A DNA stretch of 64,000 nucleotides. Source: Halobacillus litoralis (lineage in GTDB: Bacteria > Bacillota > Bacilli > Bacillales > Halobacillaceae). The DNA is taken from the NCBI RefSeq assembly GCF_009856415.1, contig NZ_WMEZ01000003.1, positions 332,879-396,878 on the forward strand, read 5' to 3'. Positions 51,809 to 62,473 of the stretch are shown in pieces; within the stretch, counting starts at the first letter, position 1; each line of letters starts with the position of its first letter. The notes below the pieces were generated by a model. It did no database searches, was not told where the DNA came from, and saw nothing but the letters and a program-made list of their open reading frames with translations. The position numbers and the translations under genes are program-made.

Positions 51809-52863
51809 ACTCGTTCACCTTCCGAACTGCTGGATGAATTCGCCATACCTTCCATACGCTTCTTCACCGCTGCTGGAGGCTCAATCTTTGGTGCATTCTC
51901 ATGAAGCAACCATGTAGCAGCGTAATGAGTATCGCTGACCTTAAACATTGGTGGCTCTTGTTCAAAGTCGATCTTCATCGCGTATTTGTTACGTGCAGCA
52001 AAAGCGTCCCCTTTTGGCGGGTGCATTAAGTCTGGTGGTGTACCAGGGATGGCAAAAAGCTCTTCATCCGCGCTGTCAAGTGAAGGCATGGAGCCTAATA
52101 ATCCCCATGTGTACGGATGTTGTGGATTATAGAAAATATCATCTACTGTTCCGACTTCGACAATTTTCCCTGCATACATAACAGCTACTCGGTCAGCAAC
52201 GTTGGCTACAACACCTAGGTCGTGCGTGATGAAGATGGTCGCTGAATCTGTTTTCTTTTGAATATCTTTCATAAGCTCGAGAATTTGCGCCTGAATCGTT
52301 ACATCCAAGGCTGTTGTAGGCTCATCGGCAATCAACAGTTTAGGATTACACGCTAAGGCAATCGCAACTACAACACGCTGTCTCATACCGCCCGAGAACT
52401 GGTGTGGATATTGTTTCATACGGTTTTCAGCATCTGGGATACCGACAAGTTCGAGTAATTCCATCACACGTTTACGTGCCTGAGGTTTACTCATTTTTTG
52501 GTGCTTGATCAGACCTTCCATGATCTGATTTCCGACTTTCATCGTCGGGTTCAGAGATGTCATAGGATCCTGGAAAATCATAGAGATTTCTTTACCACGA
52601 ATCTTCTGCATCTGTTTCTCATTCATTTTCGCAAGGTCTCGACCTTCAAAAAGGATTTCCCCTTCTTTGATCCGACCTGGCGGCTTTGGAATCAAGTGCA
52701 TGAGCGCTTTCGTTGTAACGGATTTACCGGAACCTGACTCTCCTACAATAGCTAAGGTTTCTCCTTTTTTCACATCAAAGTTTACACCGCGTACAGCTTT
52801 GACTTCACCACCGTAGGTGTCAAAGGAGACGTGCAAGTTTTTAACATCTAGTAGTTTTTCCAT
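51805..52863 (-). CDS. oppD: Oligopeptide ABC transporter ATP-binding protein OppD
   Basis: A 352-residue ATPase with Walker A GESGSGKSVTT (about residues 40-50), signature FSGGMRQRVVVAIAL and Walker B LLIADEPTTALD. The C-terminus carries the peptide-family region YNPQHPYTWGLLGSMP and an extended tail. I start at ATG 52863 (MEKLLDVKN) rather than the GTG three codons earlier, which is too close to GGAGG. Confidence 0.95.
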   Translation of the reverse strand: MEKLLDVKNLHVSFDTYGGEVKAVRGVNFDVKKGETLAIVGESGSGKSVTTKALMHLIPKPPGRIKEGEILFEGRDLAKMNEKQMQKIRGKEISMIFQDPMTSLNPTMKVGNQIMEGLIKHQKMSKPQARKRVMELLELVGIPDAENRMKQYPHQFSGGMRQRVVVAIALACNPKLLIADEPTTALDVTIQAQILELMKDIQKKTDSATIFITHDLGVVANVADRVAVMYAGKIVEVGTVDDIFYNPQHPYTWGLLGSMPSLDSADEELFAIPGTPPDLMHPPKGDAFAARNKYAMKIDFEQEPPMFKVSDTHYAATWLLHENAPKIEPPAAVKKRMEGMANSSSSSEGERV

Positions 52864-52879
52864 TTTGTACACCTACCTC

Positions 52880-54010
52880 CTATTCACGCATCTTCGGATC
52901 GAATGCATCACGAAGACCATCAGCTAAGACGTTAAAGGCAATCATGATAAGTGAGATTATAATTGCCGGGAATAATAGAATGTGCGGATAGATCTGCAAT
53001 GAATCGAAACCTGCATCAATGAGTGTACCTAAAGAGGCCATCGGAGTTGGTAGACCTAGTCCGATAAAACTTAGGAAAGCTTCAAAGAAAATCGCTGAAG
53101 GAATCGAAAACATCGTGTTGATAATAATTAAACCTAAAGTGTTCGGAATTAAGTGTCTTTGTAAAATACGTCCATCTTTCGCACCAAGCGTTCTAGATGC
53201 AAGAACGAACTCTTGGTTTTTCAATTTCAATATTTGTCCTCGGACAATCCGTGCCATTGATATCCAGCCTGATATGGCAAGGGCTATTGTAATAGACATG
53301 ATTCCTGGTTCTAGTATTAGAATCATCAAAATGATGAGAACCAAGTTTGGAATACCAACTAGAATTTCAATGAATCGTTGCATGTAGTTGTCCACACGAC
53401 CGCCGTAATAAGCTGAAATCCCTCCATAAGCAACTCCAATAACCATATCTATAGCTGCAGCTAGCAGGGCAATGTAAAGAGAGACACGTGTCCCCATCCA
53501 AGTACGGGACCACTGATCACGTCCCAATCCGTCAGTACCAAACCAGAAGTTTTCTTCCATGTCCTTGGCAGCATAAACATCATAAGTGGCTCTGACTTCT
53601 GCTTGCTCACCATTGGAGCCATCATTCAATACTTCCGTAGTAATAAACTCTTCCTGATTATTAAAACGCATCAAGGCTTTTGTTTGTGCGTCCTCTAGTG
53701 TATCGGCAGACTGTACATCAGAAAGTGTACCATCCATACCTAGCCACGCTAGACCTTCTATCTTAGGTGGCATTTTGGCACGGGAAAGATCTTGTTCATA
53801 CTGTCCATAATCGTTCATATATGGACCAAAAGCCGCCATTAATCCTAAAACAATCAAAACAGCTAGTCCAATCATCGCTCCTACGTTCTTGCGGAGACGG
53901 ATAAAGGAATCTTGCCAGAAGGAAAGGCTCGGCCGTGATATCTTCTCATTTTCTGTTTCTGTCGTTTCTACGGGCACAAATAGGTCTTTCGATGGTTTGT
54001 GGTTATCCAT
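52880..54010 (-). CDS. oppC: Oligopeptide ABC transporter permease OppC
   Basis: A 376-residue permease. After the first membrane helix (about residues 40-62) there is an extracytoplasmic segment of about 115 residues, then FWFGTDGLGRDQWSRTW and five further helices with the EAA loop (SRTLGAKDGRILQRHLIPN). B. subtilis OppC has about 305 residues; the difference is in the outside loop (GLAWLGMDGTLSDVQSADTL onward). It forms the channel with OppB. Confidence 0.94.
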   Translation of the reverse strand: MDNHKPSKDLFVPVETTETENEKISRPSLSFWQDSFIRLRKNVGAMIGLAVLIVLGLMAAFGPYMNDYGQYEQDLSRAKMPPKIEGLAWLGMDGTLSDVQSADTLEDAQTKALMRFNNQEEFITTEVLNDGSNGEQAEVRATYDVYAAKDMEENFWFGTDGLGRDQWSRTWMGTRVSLYIALLAAAIDMVIGVAYGGISAYYGGRVDNYMQRFIEILVGIPNLVLIILMILILEPGIMSITIALAISGWISMARIVRGQILKLKNQEFVLASRTLGAKDGRILQRHLIPNTLGLIIINTMFSIPSAIFFEAFLSFIGLGLPTPMASLGTLIDAGFDSLQIYPHILLFPAIIISLIMIAFNVLADGLRDAFDPKMRE

Positions 54011-54016
54011 AGTCGA

Positions 54017-54943
54017 TTACTCTCCTTCCGCCAGTCGAATTCTCGGGTCAATGACTCCGTAAAGCAAGTCGATGACCAGGATGATGAAGATGAATAGGAA
54101 AGCGATTAAGAGGGTTGTACCCATAATGATTGGGAAATCATTCATATTGATCGCCTTAACGAACTGTTCACCAATTCCAGGTACAGCAAAGATATTTTCA
54201 ATAACAAGCGTACCTGTCATCAATCCTACAGCTAGCGGTCCTAACACTGTAATCAATGGAATTAAAGCGTTTCTTAAACCGTGCTTAAATACAACACCGA
54301 CTTTATTTACGCCTTTGGCGCGGGCTGTCACGATATAATCAGATCCCATCACCTCAAGCATTTCTGTTCTCATAAAACGGGCAGCAATTGCAATTGGGAA
54401 GATGGCCAACGAAATGGTTGGTAGTATAGTATATTCCCAGCCTTCCCACAGGGCAACTGGCAGCCAGCCGAACTTAACACCAATATAGAACTGAAGTAAG
54501 CCCGCAAATACAAACGATGGTATCGACTGTCCTAATACAGCCAGGAATGTCGACGTATAGTCCATGATTCCATTATGGTATATCGCAGATACCAATCCCA
54601 ATAACATACCAATGATTGTTCCGATAATCATCGCTTGGAAACCTAGTTGAACAGACGGGCCTATTCTCTCCATGATTATTGTAGTAACTTCTCGATTATC
54701 GAACTGGAAGGAAATACCTAAATCACCTTGAGCCAAATTGACCATATAGTTGAAATACTGAACAGGAACTGGATCATTCAATCCGTATTTTTCTAAAACT
54801 ACCGCTTGCTGTTCATCTGATAATTTATCTGCAGCACTTAGGGGAGTACCTGGTAAAAACTTCATCAGAAAGAACGTTAAGGTAGCAATTAAAAACATCG
54901 TTATAACCATATATACTAAACGCTGGATTATATAACGAGTCAT
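54017..54943 (-). CDS. oppB: Oligopeptide ABC transporter permease OppB
   Basis: A 308-residue permease with six hydrophobic segments, the N-terminal MTRYIIQRLVYMVITMFLIA, GPSVQLGFQAMIIG and the EAA loop VTARAKGVNKVGVVFKHGLRN. Length is as usual. It follows oppA after a 178-bp gap containing a terminator-like hairpin, and precedes oppC by six bases. Confidence 0.96.
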   Translation of the reverse strand: MTRYIIQRLVYMVITMFLIATLTFFLMKFLPGTPLSAADKLSDEQQAVVLEKYGLNDPVPVQYFNYMVNLAQGDLGISFQFDNREVTTIIMERIGPSVQLGFQAMIIGTIIGMLLGLVSAIYHNGIMDYTSTFLAVLGQSIPSFVFAGLLQFYIGVKFGWLPVALWEGWEYTILPTISLAIFPIAIAARFMRTEMLEVMGSDYIVTARAKGVNKVGVVFKHGLRNALIPLITVLGPLAVGLMTGTLVIENIFAVPGIGEQFVKAINMNDFPIIMGTTLLIAFLFIFIILVIDLLYGVIDPRIRLAEGE

Positions 54944-55034
54944 ATCAACACCTCCATATGTGTAAACCTACAAACTTATCATGTTGTCATAATTGACAGA
55001 AATTTGTCTATAATCTGAATAATTTGATGGCAGG

Positions 55035-55078
55035 GAAAAAGAGAGCATACGCCAACACGTTGGACATATACTCTCTCC
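55035..55078 (-). terminator. Attenuating hairpin between oppA and oppB
   Basis: GAGAGAGTATATG...CCAAC / GTTGG...CGTATGCTCTC hairpin followed by TTTTT on the minus strand. It lies inside the operon, so it would let most transcripts end after oppA, giving excess binding protein. Confidence 0.75.
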
Positions 55079-55121
55079 CCTTTAAAGCAAGCCTATATGT
55101 GGTTGGAAATAGTTATTTCAA

Positions 55122-56825
55122 TTATTTACCTTCGATATAAGCATACTTGTAAGTGTAGTCAGGTCCCATAGGCTGAGTGATTACACCTTTAACATAAGGC
55201 TTCCAAAGTTGAGCTACTGCACGCTGGTAAAGAGGTGCAAGAACTGCATCTTCTTGGATAAGAATTTTCTCAGCTTCTAGGAAAGTTTCGAAACGTTCCA
55301 CTGGCTCTTGAGCAAGCTCAGTATTCGCTTTTTCAATTAGACCGTCGTACGCTTCAGAAGAGTATCCAGTCTTATTGTTTCCGCCATCTGTTACGAACAT
55401 GTTCAAGAACGTGTTCGGGTCGATGTAGTCAGGACCCCAACCAGAGTTTTGGATATCATATTCCATGTTTTCGTCACGCTGAAGGCGCTCTTTGAAAGGT
55501 ACGGACTGAACATTGACAGTTAGACCTTCTAATTGCTCAAGCTGGTCCTTGATGTAAGCATCCATGTTCATTGCAACTTCACTGTCGCCACCAAGGTAGC
55601 CAAGTTCAACTGTGTCCATGCCAAGCTCTTCTTTAGCCGTAGCCCAAAGCTCTTGAGCTTGTTCAACATTTGTTTCAATTAGATCACCGTTAAGCTCACG
55701 GAAATCTTCTTCTGTTTCAGGGTGCTTCGTAAAGTTCTGTGGTACGTGACCTACAGAAGGAATAGATCCGTTGTTCAAGATAACATCAACCATGGATTGA
55801 CGGTCGATGACCATTTGGATCGCTTTACGAGCATTAACGTTACCCAATACTTCGTTTTCCTGGTTCATCTTCAAGTAGAACAATACAGGCTCTTCTTCGA
55901 CTTTGAAATCATCAGAAGTACGGTATTGGTCTACAAATTCTGCAGAAAGACCAGTACGGTCAATTTCACCAGTGTCATAAAGGTTTACAGCCGTAGATGT
56001 TTCTTTAACAACGTTAACGTTGATTGTTTCAAGTTTTACATTTTCTGCATCCCAGTAATCCTGGTTCTTTTCAAGCGTCCAGCCTTCACCGTGGTTCCAC
56101 TCAGTTAGAACGAATGGACCGTTGGAAAGAAGTGTGTCCGCTTCAAGAGCGTATTGATCACCATGTTCTTCAACGAATGCTTGGTTCAACGGTAGGAATG
56201 TACCGAAAGTAGTCAAAGATTCGAAGTAAGGAACTGGCTTTTCAAGTTCTACTACTAGTGTGTAGTCGCCATCAGCAGTAACACCCAGCTCTTCGACAGG
56301 AACTTCACCGTCAACAACAGCTTGTGCGTTCTTGATGACGCCACCCATCATGTATGGGCCGTACTCAGAACCTGTATCAGGGTTTACTGCACGTTGCCAA
56401 GCGTAAACGAAATCGTTCGCTGTGACAGGATCGCCGTTTGACCAAACAGCGTCTTCACGAAGGTTGAACGTCCAAGTAAGTCCGTCTTCACTTACTTCGT
56501 GGTCTGTAGCGATACCTGGTTCTGGCTGAGCGTTCTCACCTAGACGATAAAGACCGTCTGTTGTAGAACCTAACCATTGGAATGCTACAGCGTCAGTTGC
56601 TAGAGATGCGTCCATTGTTGGAATCTCTGCACTGTCTGTAATGTTAAGTACTTGTTCTCCTGAAGCTTCTCCCTCTTCACTGGAAGTATCTTCAGATTCT
56701 GTTGTTTCCTCGGAATCAGCATCATCTGTGGAATTTGACGTATCGTCTGATCCACCAGAACAAGCTGCGAGGAACATGCTAAGTACTAGTGCAAGTACTA
56801 GCAATAACCAATTTGTCTTTTTCAT
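55122..56825 (-). CDS. oppA: Oligopeptide-binding lipoprotein OppA
   Basis: A 567-residue solute-binding protein of the SBP_bac_5 family. The signal peptide ends in the lipobox LAAC (Cys at about residue 22). A Ser/Glu/Thr/Asp-rich linker to about residue 57 follows, then the peptide-binding domain: TDHEVSEDGLTWTFNLREDA and WSNGDPVTANDFVYAWQRAV are diagnostic. The strongly acidic composition fits exposure to high salt. It captures extracellular peptides, possibly including signalling peptides. Confidence 0.95.
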   Translation of the reverse strand: MKKTNWLLLVLALVLSMFLAACSGGSDDTSNSTDDADSEETTESEDTSSEEGEASGEQVLNITDSAEIPTMDASLATDAVAFQWLGSTTDGLYRLGENAQPEPGIATDHEVSEDGLTWTFNLREDAVWSNGDPVTANDFVYAWQRAVNPDTGSEYGPYMMGGVIKNAQAVVDGEVPVEELGVTADGDYTLVVELEKPVPYFESLTTFGTFLPLNQAFVEEHGDQYALEADTLLSNGPFVLTEWNHGEGWTLEKNQDYWDAENVKLETINVNVVKETSTAVNLYDTGEIDRTGLSAEFVDQYRTSDDFKVEEEPVLFYLKMNQENEVLGNVNARKAIQMVIDRQSMVDVILNNGSIPSVGHVPQNFTKHPETEEDFRELNGDLIETNVEQAQELWATAKEELGMDTVELGYLGGDSEVAMNMDAYIKDQLEQLEGLTVNVQSVPFKERLQRDENMEYDIQNSGWGPDYIDPNTFLNMFVTDGGNNKTGYSSEAYDGLIEKANTELAQEPVERFETFLEAEKILIQEDAVLAPLYQRAVAQLWKPYVKGVITQPMGPDYTYKYAYIEGK

Positions 56826-56848
56826 GATAGAAAATGACCTCCCCTAAA

Positions 56849-56863
56849 AATTTTCTAAAAATT
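56849..56863 (-). promoter_or_regulatory. CodY box in the oppA leader
   Basis: AATTTTCTAAAAATT on the plus strand (near-palindromic, so strand is not decisive) differs from the CodY consensus AATTTTCWGAAAATT at one position. It lies 24-38 bp upstream of the oppA start and downstream of a minus-strand TATAAT (56891-56896). Repression of peptide uptake by CodY under amino acid sufficiency is well established in Bacillaceae. The rest of the 56826-57232 gap is AT-rich. Confidence 0.7.
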
Positions 56864-57232
56864 TGTTGTGGCGTTTTGTCCACATATCGAATTATACAAG
56901 TTTTCTAACTATTTTGCATTACCTTTTTTTTTGAAAACTCTCAGGATTCCCATCATTATTACGTTTCAGTAACACAAAATGAGACTAATTACCTAGTTTA
57001 TTTTACAATGTTATAGCCCTAAACTTATTATTTATAAGCTCAAATGCATAAAAAAAGATATGGGATTTTGAAACAATGTTATTTATTACGGTTATCCGTT
57101 AAAGCGTTTGAATATTACATACAATATTTTACCAAAGTTGAATTTTCAGTTTATTTATTGCGTTAACAATTCCTTCATACTTGATAAACGTGCTATAATA
57201 TAGGTCGAGTTTGTATGAAAGGTGGAAATGAT

Positions 57233-57604
57233 GTGGCCATCATGAAAAATAAATGGTTTATTTTTTGTTTGAATATTGCTATTGTCACGATTTTGTTTAT
57301 TACACTGGCCCCTACTTACGATTTATTTCATTATATTAACCAGCTCTTTTATATCGCTTACTTCTATATATTTGTAGGAATTATCATGTGGGTGATCCGA
57401 GGGGGATTCTTTGATGGGATCACATACGGTTTCAGGCGTTTTACAAACCGCATGTCCAAACAGAGGGATTACTTAGACGATTGGGAACAAAAACCCCTCC
57501 CCTCTCAAACCGTACACAAAACGTTGCCCAGGTTCTTCTTATTTCATGGGACATTGTTAGGCGTAAGTTTACTGGCTTTACTTTTCCTTTACTATTCAAC
57601 ATAA
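57233..57604 (+). CDS. DUF3899 membrane protein
   Basis: A protein of about 123 residues with three hydrophobic segments (about 9-25, 38-57 and 98-118) and the linker YGFRRFTNRMSKQRDYLDDWE. It resembles the DUF3899 family. The start is uncertain: GTG 57233 has AAAGGTGG seven bases upstream, ATG 57242 is also possible. It lies divergent to the opp operon and ahead of the trpS T-box. Confidence 0.8.
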   Translation: MAIMKNKWFIFCLNIAIVTILFITLAPTYDLFHYINQLFYIAYFYIFVGIIMWVIRGGFFDGITYGFRRFTNRMSKQRDYLDDWEQKPLPSQTVHKTLPRFFLFHGTLLGVSLLALLFLYYST

Positions 57605-57608
57605 GAAC

Positions 57609-57637
57609 TTGCATCCAGTGGATGAATCCGATATAAT
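57609..57637 (+). promoter_or_regulatory. trpS promoter
   Basis: TTGCAT (57609-57614), 17-bp spacer, TATAAT (57632-57637). It immediately precedes the T-box leader. Confidence 0.8.
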
Positions 57638-57644
57638 ACTGACT

Positions 57645-58916
<1,272 letters not shown>

Positions 58917-58920
58917 CAAG

Positions 58921-58959
58921 AAAGCCAGAATTGAGTATTTCCCTCAATTCTGGCTTTTC
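58921..58959. terminator. Bidirectional terminator between trpS and yjbA
   Basis: AAAGCCAGAATTGAG / CTCAATTCTGGCTTTT hairpin; the last codons of yjbA lie within it. Confidence 0.85.
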
Positions 58960-59705
58960 ATATGTTGTGAAACTCCTTCGTTCTCTCCTTGCCATATGGT
59001 TTCAAAGAAAGGCTGACCTTTCACCATCTTCTTGCATAGTTCTTCGTGAGCCATTGACCACCCATTGCACGTTCCTTCATATAAACGATCCCATGCTTCC
59101 GCATCAGAGAATTGCTTAATCGTTGGATATTGTGCAGGATTCCATTCCGTCAACCAATAGCGGATTTCTTCGGGGTGATCCGATTGCTTTAACTGATCCA
59201 ATGCCATCATCAAAAGCTGTTTCAACTGCCGTTCTCTCCGCGTCAATCCAGACATTTTCCCTGGGTCTAACGATAAAATATGATGTTCTTTTAGAACTCT
59301 TTCTTCTATTAAATAGTGTTCAGGTTCTTTCCCTTGAACCATTTCAAAAACAAGACGTTCTTGTCTTGGTATTAAACGACTCTTCTTAACCGGAAGCGTG
59401 TAACCAATCGTATCAAATACCATGACATCTTTTCCATTCGTGACGACCGCTGCATATTCAACTGTGTGACGTTCTTGATTCTTCTTCATATACGTTTTCC
59501 GATGGACATCCTGGAGCAGTGATGCTGGTAGATCTTGCAAATCATTTTCAATAAAATTAAATAATTCATCACTGATTAAAATCAAAGGTATTTGATCGAT
59601 CAGCTCAATTCCATCCTCTTTACGCCATTCATGAAAACGACAGACGTTATACCCATTCTCTTCACCTTCAAACCAGTTCACCCACAGATCATGCATGTAT
59701 AACAT
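58944..59705 (-). CDS. yjbA: UPF0736 protein YjbA
   Basis: A 253-residue protein of the UPF0736/DUF3603 family, starting MLYMHDLWVNWFEGEENGYN and containing FDTIGYTLPVKKSRLIPRQE (about residues 118-137). The family is confined to Bacillales and has no assigned function. Its position beside trpS is conserved. The C-terminus overlaps the shared terminator. Confidence 0.93.
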   Translation of the reverse strand: MLYMHDLWVNWFEGEENGYNVCRFHEWRKEDGIELIDQIPLILISDELFNFIENDLQDLPASLLQDVHRKTYMKKNQERHTVEYAAVVTNGKDVMVFDTIGYTLPVKKSRLIPRQERLVFEMVQGKEPEHYLIEERVLKEHHILSLDPGKMSGLTRRERQLKQLLMMALDQLKQSDHPEEIRYWLTEWNPAQYPTIKQFSDAEAWDRLYEGTCNGWSMAHEELCKKMVKGQPFFETIWQGENEGVSQHMKSQN

Positions 59706-59795
59706 TTCGGACCCTCACTTTCACTCGGTGATCTCTTTTGGTTACATTATGACCAATGCTGGCTTTTTTATTCTTTGAATCCATATTTTAGAAAA

Positions 59796-59996
59796 TTAAT
59801 CTTCCATCAGAATTAAGGCTGTCGTAATGAATATCAACCCAATAGGAAAAAGATAGCACTCCACACGTGTACGAATCAGGATAAAGAATTCAATCCAACT
59901 CAATCCGGCAGGAACGAGATTCAAATAGGTGATTGTTACCGTTCCTCCTGCGACAGCGAAACCGAAACCTGTCAATAGCAGCATCCAGTACCACAT
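59796..59996 (-). CDS. Small membrane protein, unknown
   Basis: A 66-residue hydrophobic protein with two helices (MWYWMLLLTGFGFAVAGGTV and LFPIGLIFITTALILM) and a short charged loop. A ribosome site (GGAGGGGATGAAGCT) is upstream. No family recognised. Confidence 0.75.
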   Translation of the reverse strand: MWYWMLLLTGFGFAVAGGTVTITYLNLVPAGLSWIEFFILIRTRVECYLFPIGLIFITTALILMED

Positions 59997-60169
59997 AGCT
60001 TCATCCCCTCCGGCTCGTCCTCCTATTGCTATCTTATGAAAGGAAATGCCCTGTCATGCGGTGAATTCCCTTTAAATCCTAGTCTTTACTTCACTGGCAA
60101 GAAAAGGTACATTTAATAACAGACAGACATGGATTACAAGTTTATTTAGAGTGGGTTAAGTTTGAAAGG

Positions 60170-61174
60170 ATGATGACGTTGTCAGAGTCGAGATCCTTGC
60201 GGAAACGCAGCAAAAGAAGGCGAAAACGAAAGATATTCATTGGGATGTATGCTCTTATTTTTCTACTAATCATCAGTTACTCTGGGTACGAGTACTTAGC
60301 AGGCAAGCATCAAGCGATGAGTCAACAGGCATCCGCTGCCGAAAGTGTCGATCAAGTAGAAACAGTCGAAAGTGTGTATAAAGAGGAATTCAACGGAAGA
60401 GATAATGGAGACGGGAAAATGACCGTGCTGCTGATGGGAGTCGATCAGCGAGGATCAGAGATTGCCAGGACGGACACCATCATGATTGCAGAATATGACC
60501 CAGCTTCAAAAGAAGCCAAGGTCGCTTCTTTAATGAGAGACCTTTATGTTGAGATCCCCGGACACGGATACAACAAACTGAATGCCGCATTCGCATTGGG
60601 AGGCCCCGAGCTTCTCCGTGAGACCATAGAAATGAATTTGGGTATTGATACCGAATATTACTCGATCGTGGACTTTCAAGGGTTTACGCAAATCGTAGAT
60701 ACTTTATCCCCAGAGGGAATGGAAGTGGATGTAGAAAAGAACATGGAATACCGCTCCGGGGATGGTACGACAGATATCCAGCTTCAAGAAGGCACACAGA
60801 CGCTGGATGGTAAAGAACTTCTTGGTTATGTAAGGTATCGCAGTGATGCTCGAGGAGATTTTGCCAGAGTTGAAAGACAACAGAAGGTTCTTCAGTTGAT
60901 GAAGGATGAACTCCTCTCTCTCCAAGGAGTTCTGAAAGCCCCACGTTTGATCGGAAACATCCAACCGTATATTGATACGAACCTCGGTGGAAGTAAAATG
61001 ATCCAGGTTGGTAAAGACCTTTTGCTGAATCCTGTGGAATCCATGGATATGATCAGCATCCCTACGACAGATAATGTATGGGATGAACGAAAGCCTTATC
61101 CCATCGGCTTAGTGCTGAACCACGATGAGAAATCTACGAAGCAAACGTTACTACAATTTTTTGAAAGAGAATAA
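60170..61174 (+). CDS. LytR-CpsA-Psr family wall-polymer transferase
   Basis: A protein of about 334 residues. A basic cytosolic head (RKRSKRRRKRK) and a membrane anchor (about residues 23-43) precede the extracytoplasmic LCP domain (about 85-250), which has VLLMGVDQRGSEIARTDTI, SLMRDLYVEIPG and YVRYRSDARGDFARVERQQK. LCP enzymes attach teichoic acids or other polymers to peptidoglycan. The start is unclear: ATG 60170 is close to GAAAGG, TTG 60179 has better spacing. Confidence 0.93.
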   Translation: MMTLSESRSLRKRSKRRRKRKIFIGMYALIFLLIISYSGYEYLAGKHQAMSQQASAAESVDQVETVESVYKEEFNGRDNGDGKMTVLLMGVDQRGSEIARTDTIMIAEYDPASKEAKVASLMRDLYVEIPGHGYNKLNAAFALGGPELLRETIEMNLGIDTEYYSIVDFQGFTQIVDTLSPEGMEVDVEKNMEYRSGDGTTDIQLQEGTQTLDGKELLGYVRYRSDARGDFARVERQQKVLQLMKDELLSLQGVLKAPRLIGNIQPYIDTNLGGSKMIQVGKDLLLNPVESMDMISIPTTDNVWDERKPYPIGLVLNHDEKSTKQTLLQFFERE

Positions 61175-61175
61175 A

Positions 61176-61215
61176 GAAAACCCGATGTCTGGATCACAGA
61201 CATCGGGCTTTTTTT
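61176..61215. terminator. Bidirectional terminator between the LCP gene and fabF
   Basis: AAAACCCGATGTCTG / CAGACATCGGGCTTTT hairpin with T-run. Confidence 0.9.
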
Positions 61216-62458
61216 ATCCTTCGTACTTTTGGAAAATAAGACTAGCATTGTGGCCGCCAAACCCGAGTGAGTTACTCATCACCGTATTGACGTCTTGTTT
61301 ACGTGCCTCATTCGGAACATAATCAAGGTCACACTCCGGATCTGGAGTTTCGTAGTTGATCGTCGGAGGCAGTATTCCATCGTTGATTGCTTTTAATGAA
61401 ATGACCGCTTCAACCGCACCTGCAGCACCCAAAAGGTGACCCGTCATGGATTTCGTTGAAGAAATCGCAAATTTATTCGCATGCTCTTGGAATACCGTCT
61501 TGGCTGCATGGGTTTCGAATTTATCATTCAGTTCTGTGGACGTTCCGTGAGCGTTCAAGTAATCGATGTCTTCCGGTTTCAATCCTGCATCATCAATCGC
61601 TTGTCTCATCGCACGTGCCGCACCATCTCCTTCAGGTGCTGGAGACGTGATGTGATAGGCATCTCCTGTAGAACCATAGCCTTTCAACTCGCCATAGATT
61701 TTCGCTCCACGTTTTTTCGCGGATTCCAGCGTTTCCATAATGAGGATGCCTGCCCCTTCTCCCATGACAAAACCATCGCGGTTTTTATCAAATGGACGGC
61801 TCGCTGTTTGTGGGTCTTCATTGAGGGATAACGCACGCGCCGCGGCGAATCCTGCAAAAGACATTTTATTCATCGGCGCTTCTGTACCACCAGCAATCAT
61901 AATATCGGCATCGCCGCGTTGAATCACTTTAAAAGCGTCTCCGATTGAGTTTGCACCAGAAGAACAGGCCGTTACCGTACAGGAATTAATCCCTTTAGCT
62001 CCGAGCGCAATGGAAACCTGCCCCGCAGCCATGTCCGGTATCATCATAGGGATGAAAAACGGACTGACGCGACGGTAGCCTTTTTTCTGGAACGTTTCGA
62101 ATTGGGATTCATACGTTCCCATTCCACCGATCCCAGAGCCAATCCATACGCCGGTTCTATGAGCGACATCGTCCGTGATCTCAAGCTTTGCATCTTCCAC
62201 GGCCATATGTGCAGCGACCATCGCATATTGGACGAACGGGTCCATACGACGAGCATCTTTACGATCCACATAATCAGAAGGGTCAAAGTCTTTCAATTCT
62301 GCTGCCACATGGACAGGATAGTCTTCCTTATTGACTTTCGTGATCTCCCCGACGCCGGAGACACCATTTTTAATATTGTTCCACATTTCTTCTACTGAAT
62401 TACCGACAGGAGTTACCGCTCCCATTCCGGTAATGACTACACGATGTTTATCCATCAT
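61214..62458 (-). CDS. fabF: 3-oxoacyl-ACP synthase II FabF
   Basis: A 414-residue condensing enzyme. Active-site Cys is in [12 protein letters not shown] (about residue 165), with histidines in [11 protein letters not shown] (about 304) and [14 protein letters not shown] (about 341). It is 15 nt downstream of fabH and shares its transcript. ATG start follows AAGGAGGAATGG. It elongates acyl chains in type II fatty acid synthesis. Confidence 0.97.
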   Translation of the reverse strand: MMDKHRVVITGMGAVTPVGNSVEEMWNNIKNGVSGVGEITKVNKEDYPVHVAAELKDFDPSDYVDRKDARRMDPFVQYAMVAAHMAVEDAKLEITDDVAHRTGVWIGSGIGGMGTYESQFETFQKKGYRRVSPFFIPMMIPDMAAGQVSIALGAKGINSCTVTACSSGANSIGDAFKVIQRGDADIMIAGGTEAPMNKMSFAGFAAARALSLNEDPQTASRPFDKNRDGFVMGEGAGILIMETLESAKKRGAKIYGELKGYGSTGDAYHITSPAPEGDGAARAMRQAIDDAGLKPEDIDYLNAHGTSTELNDKFETHAAKTVFQEHANKFAISSTKSMTGHLLGAAGAVEAVISLKAINDGILPPTINYETPDPECDLDYVPNEARKQDVNTVMSNSLGFGGHNASLIFQKYEG

Positions 62459-62473
62459 TCCATTCCTCCTTGG

